Below, one piece after another: positions 32,871-37,901 of a DNA stretch of 37,901 bases. The stretch covers positions 1 to 37,901 of the forward strand of contig JAFGXD010000168.1 in NCBI GenBank assembly GCA_016936815.1, in the 5' to 3' direction. Every line of letters begins with the position of its first letter. Position 1 is the stretch's first letter. The notes below the pieces were generated by a model. The model was given only the letters and a program-made list of their open reading frames with translations. It searched no databases and was not told the origin of the DNA. Both the position numbers and the translations under genes were made by a program. The DNA comes from Bacteroidales bacterium. Lineage in GTDB: Bacteria > Bacteroidota > Bacteroidia > Bacteroidales > GWF2-38-335.

Positions 32871-34958
32871 GTGGCAAGAAACTATATCATATCAATAAAA
32901 ATAAGGCTCTTTCTGCCGGTTGCAATTATTATCTTGCTTGTAATTTTGTTTGCAACAATTTTTTCGGCAAGAACGTCTATCGAAACTGTTCAATCACAAA
33001 TAGAACACAATTTGGTTCAGCAAGTTACAACAATTAGTAAGATGTTTGAACGTGAAAAAACTCTAAAAACTGAAAAAGTCAACCGAAGTCTCAAAATCCT
33101 CCACGATTATTTTTTTTCACAAAAACTAAGCTTTTCACAAAAATCAGATACTCTAACAGCAATTAATCAGGAAACCGGTGAAAATGTTATTATTCCTGTT
33201 AATTTTTGGTATATAGATAACGACCTTTTGAACAGCTCAACTTATTTAGTCGACAAGCTAACTGAGCTAACAGGTGGTACTGTAACAATTTTTCAAAAAA
33301 CAAATTTAGGATTGCTTAGGATTTCAACCTCAGTAGTTGATTCTGCCGGCAAGAGAGCAATAAACACATTTATCCCCAAAAATTCTAAAGTCTGTAAAGC
33401 TGTTTTTGAGGGTGAAAAATACTTCGGTAGAGCTTTTGTGGTTGACGATTGGTATGTTACTGCTTATGAACCAATTATAATTAACGATACTGTTGTTGGT
33501 GCAATTTACGTTGGAAACAAGGAAAAAGATCTTGACGAGTTAAGAAAGATTCTAAGACAACTGGAATTTGGAATATCAGGTTATGCTTTTGTTTTCGATA
33601 ACCAGGGAAAAATGATTATTCACCCCAGAATTGAAGGTCAGAACTGGAAAGACTCTTCTCTTTTCAAAGAATTTACAAAAAATGAAAAAGGAATTGTAAA
33701 CTATAATTTCGAAGGTAAAAATAAAACTGCGGCATATATATACAATTCAGATTTTGAAATTTATATAGCCGCTGCAGTTGTTGACGATGAGGAATCTAGA
33801 GGAATGATTGGAAAAATTGTTTTTTCTTCTTCAATTATTGGAATTATAGCAATAATGGTAATGCTTATTCTGCTTTACCTTTTTACCGCCGACAGAATCC
33901 GCAAATTTCTTAAAAAACTCGAAACATCCAACAAAAAACTTGTTTCTGCCAAAGAAGCTCTTAAACAATCTGAAGAAAGATTTCAGAAGCTTTTCGATAG
34001 CACTGGCGATGATATTTTTGTAACAGATTCAACAGAAAGAATTATTGAAGTCAACCAGTCAACTTGTTCTAATTTAGGCTTTTCAAAAGAAGAACTTATT
34101 GGCCTTAAAATGAGCGATATAAAGACTCCAAAATATGCCCCTAAAGTTCACGAAAACAGAGAAATAATTTATAAACTTGGCACTTATACATTCGAATCGG
34201 AGCATGTTAGCAAAGACGGGAAAATTATTCCTGTGGAAATTACCAGTAGAGTTGTAAATTACAAAAACGAAAGACTAATACTTAGCGTTGCAAGAAATAT
34301 TGGTGTTAGAAAGGAAATGGAGCGAACTATACTTACAGCCGTAATTAGAGCCGAAGAAAAAGAAAGAGAGCGTTTTGCAAAAGATATGCACGATGGAATT
34401 GGCCCATTGCTTTCAACAATTAAGCTTTATGTAAACGAGCTTCAAAGCGAAACAATGGACAGGGAAGAAAGAAAAAAATTTGTTGAAACCAGCAACGAAA
34501 TTATTGATGAAGCTATTTCATCCACAAGAACGATTTCTAATAACCTTATGCCGCGAACTATTCATAAATACGGGCTTATTCGTGCAATGGATTCTTTTTG
34601 CGAAAAAGTCAACAAAGCAAATGCAGTAAATATCGATTTCCGTTATTCAAATATTGAAAGAATTGACAATAATTTAGAATTAATTCTTTTTAGAGTAATT
34701 ACTGAACTTATTAATAACACTCTAAAACATGCTAAAGCAAGTGTAATTAATATTAATCTTTCAAGAATTGAAAATAAAATTAACCTAAACTTTTCCGATA
34801 ACGGAATAGGTTTTAATGTTGAAGAAATAGTGGATTCAGATCATAAGGGAATGGGGTTAAAAAACATAGTTTCAAGAATAAAATCAATTAACGGTATTTA
34901 TAATTTCGACTCCGAAGAAGGCAAAGGTTTTGCCATTAAAGTTGAAATAGAACTCTAA
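32871..34958 (+). CDS. Sensor histidine kinase with Cache and PAS domains
   Basis: Membrane sensor kinase of 695 residues with a GTG start at 32871. The consensus promoter just upstream supports this start. It has membrane helix 1 (about 11-32), a large extracytoplasmic Cache-type domain (about 35-315, with GYAFVFDNQGKMIIHP), membrane helix 2 (about 320-343) and a PAS domain (about 368-485). These are followed by a HisKA_3 region with His507 in KDMHDGIGP and a HATPase domain (ELINNTLKHAKAS, SDNGIGF, GMGLKNI). It is 11 bases before its NarL-type regulator, so both form a cognate pair. Cache domains bind small ligands such as organic acids or amino acids; the ligand here is unknown. Confidence 0.93.
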   Translation: MARNYIISIKIRLFLPVAIIILLVILFATIFSARTSIETVQSQIEHNLVQQVTTISKMFEREKTLKTEKVNRSLKILHDYFFSQKLSFSQKSDTLTAINQETGENVIIPVNFWYIDNDLLNSSTYLVDKLTELTGGTVTIFQKTNLGLLRISTSVVDSAGKRAINTFIPKNSKVCKAVFEGEKYFGRAFVVDDWYVTAYEPIIINDTVVGAIYVGNKEKDLDELRKILRQLEFGISGYAFVFDNQGKMIIHPRIEGQNWKDSSLFKEFTKNEKGIVNYNFEGKNKTAAYIYNSDFEIYIAAAVVDDEESRGMIGKIVFSSSIIGIIAIMVMLILLYLFTADRIRKFLKKLETSNKKLVSAKEALKQSEERFQKLFDSTGDDIFVTDSTERIIEVNQSTCSNLGFSKEELIGLKMSDIKTPKYAPKVHENREIIYKLGTYTFESEHVSKDGKIIPVEITSRVVNYKNERLILSVARNIGVRKEMERTILTAVIRAEEKERERFAKDMHDGIGPLLSTIKLYVNELQSETMDREERKKFVETSNEIIDEAISSTRTISNNLMPRTIHKYGLIRAMDSFCEKVNKANAVNIDFRYSNIERIDNNLELILFRVITELINNTLKHAKASVININLSRIENKINLNFSDNGIGFNVEEIVDSDHKGMGLKNIVSRIKSINGIYNFDSEEGKGFAIKVEIEL

Positions 34959-34969
34959 TACAATAAATT

Positions 34970-35617
34970 ATGTATGAACAAATTAAAATAATAATAGTTG
35001 ACGATCACGAGATTTTTCGTAACGGATTAAAAATGGTTTTGGGTAAACTAAAACATATTCGTGTTATTGCAGAAGCATCTAATGGAAAAGAGTTTTTGGA
35101 TATTCTTAACGACCATAAACCGGATATTGTTCTTTTAGATATTGAAATGCCGGTTCTAAACGGAATTGACGCTGCTGAACAGGCTCTTAAAATGTATCCA
35201 AATCTTAAAATTGTAGCTCTTACAATGTTTAACGAAGACGATTACATTCAAAGCATGATAGATGTTGGCGTTAAGGGCTTTCTAATAAAAAACATCAATA
35301 AAGAAACTCTGGATAAAGCCATTCAAACGGTTATGAACGGAGGCAATTACTATTCTGAAGAATTATTCGATTATTTTACTAAACAAATTTCCCGCGAGGA
35401 AAAAGTTGTTAAAGAGGATATTGGTTTAACCAGAAGAGAAAAGGAGATTTTGCAACTTCTTTGTGAAGGACTTAGTAACAAGGAAATAGCAGATATTTTG
35501 TTTGTAAGTGAACGAACAATTGTTGGTCACAAAACCAATTTGCTTTCAAAAACCGGCTGTAAGAACACCCTAAGTCTTATGTCTTATGCCATAAAGAAAA
35601 AGCTTGTTGTTATTTAG
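34970..35617 (+). CDS. NarL/LuxR-type response regulator
   Basis: A 215-residue regulator. The receiver domain (about 5-125) has the acidic pair at 11-12, phospho-acceptor Asp57 in VLLDIEMP and the conserved Lys in FLIKN. The LuxR-type helix-turn-helix (about 148-210) shows LTRREKEILQLLCEG and SERTIVGHKTNLL. It is co-transcribed with the Cache-PAS kinase. A hairpin follows the gene. It resembles the regulator at 179-829 in architecture, so the window has two independent pairs of the same type. Target genes are not evident. Confidence 0.94.
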   Translation: MYEQIKIIIVDDHEIFRNGLKMVLGKLKHIRVIAEASNGKEFLDILNDHKPDIVLLDIEMPVLNGIDAAEQALKMYPNLKIVALTMFNEDDYIQSMIDVGVKGFLIKNINKETLDKAIQTVMNGGNYYSEELFDYFTKQISREEKVVKEDIGLTRREKEILQLLCEGLSNKEIADILFVSERTIVGHKTNLLSKTGCKNTLSLMSYAIKKKLVVI

Positions 35618-35624
35618 TGTCTGC

Positions 35625-35665
35625 AAGAAAACTCCGATAACTTCCCTTGTTCTCGAAGTTTTCTT
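35625..35665 (+). terminator. Hairpin after the response regulator gene
   Basis: AAGAAAACT and AGTTTTCTT form a nine-base stem with a 23-base loop that can fold further (AACTTC with GAAGTT competes). There is no long T run, so termination strength is uncertain. Confidence 0.4.
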
Positions 35666-35756
35666 ATCAGCCACTCTAGAAAATAGTTAATTTTCTTAAT
35701 AAGACTTTTTAGAATTACAAATTCTTACATGCTAACCGCATACATTATAAAATTTA

Positions 35757-35764
35757 TATATTTG
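35757..35764 (+). promoter_or_regulatory. -7 box of fabD
   Basis: TATATTTG matches the -7 consensus and lies 23 bases before the ATG. No TTG was seen at the expected distance. Confidence 0.45.
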
Positions 35765-35787
35765 CAGTAAATTTTAAAACTAATATT

Positions 35788-36675
35788 ATGAAAGCATACG
35801 TTTTTCCGGGTCAGGGCGCACAGTTTGTAGGAATGGGTAAAGATATGTACCAGCAATCTGCTTTGGCAAAAGAATTATTCGAAAAGGCAAATGAAATTCT
35901 TGGATTTAGAATTACTGATTTAATGTTCGAAGGTACCGATGAAGATTTAAAGCAAACAAAAGTTACTCAGCCTGCTATTTTTCTTCATTCAGTAATACTT
36001 GCAAAAACTTTGGGAGATAGTTTTAAACCCGAAATGGTGGCAGGACATTCCTTAGGCGAATTTTCCGCTTTAGTTGCAAACCAGGCACTTTCTTTTGAAG
36101 ATGGACTGGTTTTGGTTTCGAAAAGAGCAATGGCAATGCAAAAAGCCTGCGAAGCTGAACCTTCTACAATGGCTGCAATTTTAGGTCAAGACGACGATGT
36201 TGTGGAAAAAGCACTTTTGGAGATTGATGAAATTGTTGTACCGGCTAACTACAACAGTCCGGGTCAGCTCGTTATTTCAGGCTCTATTAAAGGAATTGAT
36301 ATGGCTATTGAAAAACTTACTGCTTTGGGGGCAAAAAGAGCCATGAAACTTCCGGTTGGTGGGGCATTTCATTCGCCATTAATGAATCCGGCAAAAATTG
36401 AACTTGCAGAAGCAATTAACAGTACAAAATTTTCAAACCCTATTTGTCCTGTTTACCAAAACTATCTTGCTTTACCATTTACTAATCCTGAAGATATTAA
36501 GACAAATCTTATAGCTCAGTTAACCGGACCGGTTAAATGGACACAAACCGTAATAAAAATGCTGGCAGATGGTGCAACATCTTTTACTGAATGCGGCCCC
36601 GGCAAAGTTTTACAAGGATTAATCAAAAAAGTAGATCGTCAAATTCCCGCCGAATCTGCTGAGTTTATCGCCTAA
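35788..36675 (+). CDS. fabD: Malonyl-CoA:ACP transacylase
   Basis: Cytoplasmic enzyme of type II fatty-acid synthesis that loads malonyl groups on acyl carrier protein. The 295 residues show the N-terminal FPGQGAQFVGMG, the nucleophile Ser88 in AGHSLGEFSAL, the catalytic His in GGAFHSPLM and the C-terminal ECGPGKVLQGL. Length is normal. It is a single-gene unit, with a -7 box upstream and a strong terminator downstream, and no other fatty-acid genes in the window. Confidence 0.97.
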   Translation: MKAYVFPGQGAQFVGMGKDMYQQSALAKELFEKANEILGFRITDLMFEGTDEDLKQTKVTQPAIFLHSVILAKTLGDSFKPEMVAGHSLGEFSALVANQALSFEDGLVLVSKRAMAMQKACEAEPSTMAAILGQDDDVVEKALLEIDEIVVPANYNSPGQLVISGSIKGIDMAIEKLTALGAKRAMKLPVGGAFHSPLMNPAKIELAEAINSTKFSNPICPVYQNYLALPFTNPEDIKTNLIAQLTGPVKWTQTVIKMLADGATSFTECGPGKVLQGLIKKVDRQIPAESAEFIA

Positions 36676-36699
36676 AACAAACTCTATTTAGATAAATTG

Positions 36700-36723
36700 A
36701 GCCCCGTTTTGGGGCTTTTTTTG
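36700..36723 (+). terminator. Terminator of fabD
   Basis: AGCCCC and GGGGCT form a six-base stem with a GTTTT loop, followed by seven T residues. It is a clear intrinsic terminator 24 bases after the stop codon. Confidence 0.88.
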
Positions 36724-36763
36724 TTTAAAACAAAATTCAATTCACAATAATTCCTAATCAATA

Positions 36764-36794
36764 TTGCGATTGTCATATACATAATATATTTTTG
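36764..36794 (+). promoter_or_regulatory. Promoter of dprA
   Basis: TTG (36764-36766), a 20-base spacer and TATTTTTG (36787-36794) match the Bacteroidota promoter fully. The box is 18 bases before the ATG. Confidence 0.65.
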
Positions 36795-36812
36795 CGTTCG
36801 AAAACAAATATA

Positions 36813-37901
36813 ATGAGCCAAAAATATCAAATAGCATTAAGTTACATAAGAAGTCTGGGACCTGTAATGGCTAAAAGACTTGTAGCCTATACGGGCACTT
36901 TGGAGGCTGTTTTTGAAGAAAAAATGGGGGTTTTACAAAAAATTCCCGGAATAGGGCAAATAGTAGCAAAAGAAATAATAAACTCCAAAGATGAAGCAAT
37001 AGCCTCTGCAGAAAAAGAACTTGAATTTGTCGCAAAAAACAAACTCAAAACCCTGTTTTATCTCGACAGAAATTATCCATCGAGGCTTCAGCATATACCC
37101 GACGCTCCTTTGGTATTATATTATAAGGGTTTACCTCAGTCAAACGATAGTAAAATATTATCTGTAGTTGGTACAAGAAATGCAAGTTCAAATGGATTGG
37201 ATGTTTGCGAAAGAATAATCTCCGATTTGGCTTCACATCACCCCGATTTGGTAATAATTAGCGGATTGGCTTACGGAGTTGATATTTGCGCTCACAAAGC
37301 CGCCTTACAAAATAAGCTTAGAACTTACGCTGTTTTGGCTCATAAACTAAACATGATTTATCCAAACATTCACGAGCAAACAGCTGAAAAAATAATACTG
37401 GAAGGAGCAGTAATTTCGGAATGTAATAGCAGAAGTTTATTCGATAAATACGGATTTGTTAAAAGAAACAGAATAGTTGCCGGCATGGCTGATGCTACTT
37501 TAGTTATTGAATCGGGAGAAAAGGGTGGGTCTTTAATAACTGCTGAATTAGCTCTTTCTTATAACAGAGATGTGCTTGCGGTGCCCGGAAGACCTTCTGA
37601 TGCAAGTTCCAAAGGTTGCAACAGGTTAATAAAAACCAACCGTGCCGCAATGGTAGAAACAGCCGAAGACATTGAATATATAATGGGATGGACAATCAAC
37701 AAGAGAAATACAGCTTTGCAAAAAGCTCTCTTTATTGAACTTAACGAAGAGGAAGAAATAGTATTGGATATTGTAAAAAAGCAAGGTCCAATAAGTATAG
37801 ATTTCATAAGCCTTCAAACAAATCTTCCAGTTAGCAAAGTTTCTCCGGTATTGTTAAGCCTTGAATTTAAAAACCTTATCAGAACAAGGCCTGGAAATTG
37901 T
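36813..37901 (+). CDS. dprA: DNA-processing protein DprA, open at the window edge
   Basis: The frame from ATG 36813 stays open for 363 codons to the end of the window, which explains its absence from the ORF track. The N-terminus carries a helix-hairpin-helix-like region (LQKIPGIGQIVAKEI). The Rossmann-like domain shows VVGTRNAS, SGLAYGVDICAHKAAL, KRNRIVAGMADATLVIESGEKGGSLITAELA and AVPGRPSD...GCNRLI. A C-terminal winged-helix region begins near EEEIVLDIVKKQGPIS. DprA protects incoming single-stranded DNA and loads RecA in natural transformation. At a typical family length of roughly 365-375 residues, only a few residues are missing. No other competence gene is present. Confidence 0.95.
   Translation, partial: MSQKYQIALSYIRSLGPVMAKRLVAYTGTLEAVFEEKMGVLQKIPGIGQIVAKEIINSKDEAIASAEKELEFVAKNKLKTLFYLDRNYPSRLQHIPDAPLVLYYKGLPQSNDSKILSVVGTRNASSNGLDVCERIISDLASHHPDLVIISGLAYGVDICAHKAALQNKLRTYAVLAHKLNMIYPNIHEQTAEKIILEGAVISECNSRSLFDKYGFVKRNRIVAGMADATLVIESGEKGGSLITAELALSYNRDVLAVPGRPSDASSKGCNRLIKTNRAAMVETAEDIEYIMGWTINKRNTALQKALFIELNEEEEIVLDIVKKQGPISIDFISLQTNLPVSKVSPVLLSLEFKNLIRTRPGNC

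Noticed and set aside
36813-37901. DprA as part of a competence system linked to the DNA-utilisation locus
   Set aside because: It is about 19 kb away behind its own promoter, and dprA is widespread as a housekeeping gene; no link can be supported.

Overview
The window looks like an AT-rich chromosomal segment of an anaerobic or fermentative Bacteroidota (Bacteroidales-like) bacterium. The evidence is a TonB-dependent receptor, several proteins with type IX secretion (T9SS) C-terminal sorting domains, YfiR-SpoIIE and TPR histidine kinase signalling proteins, genes for indolepyruvate oxidoreductase, tryptophanase and ADP-forming acyl-CoA synthetase, and many promoter-like sites of the Bacteroidota form TTG-N19-21-TAnnTTTG. 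No phage, transposase or CRISPR array was seen.

Layout. (1) 0.1-9.5 kb, minus strand: a NarL-type response regulator and a TPR histidine kinase, bracketed on both sides by the same degenerate short repeats; a YfiR-like/coiled-coil/SpoIIE phosphatase; a periplasmic TPR protein; a secreted peptide-N-glycosidase F-like protein; and metK. The metK leader carries what I read as a SAM-II riboswitch directly after a good promoter. (2) 9.6-18.6 kb: a divergent locus that appears built for extracellular DNA. It has an exported EEP-family nuclease (minus strand), then on the plus strand a TonB-dependent receptor, a DUF5689 plus choice-of-anchor-J lipoprotein, a T9SS choice-of-anchor-J protein and a T9SS endonuclease I that itself carries a DUF5689-like domain; a small membrane protein follows. 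(3) 18.65 kb: tRNA-Ala(GGC). (4) 18.7-31 kb, minus strand: a PhnP-like MBL hydrolase, a secreted M43 metalloprotease, iorB-iorA, an AlbA_2 protein, apt, tryptophanase, a membrane protein with an acidic partner, and a fused ADP-forming acetyl-CoA synthetase. Together these suggest peptide and amino-acid fermentation. (5) 31.2-37.9 kb, plus strand: an ABC-F ATPase, a Cache-PAS histidine kinase with its response regulator, fabD, and dprA, which runs off the right edge and is absent from the supplied ORF track.

Most noteworthy are the candidate DNA-utilisation locus, the SAM-II riboswitch on metK with a PNGase F-like gene overlapping metK's end, and the YfiR-SpoIIE fusion beside a repeat-bracketed two-component pair. 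All family assignments come from reading motifs by eye; no database search was run.
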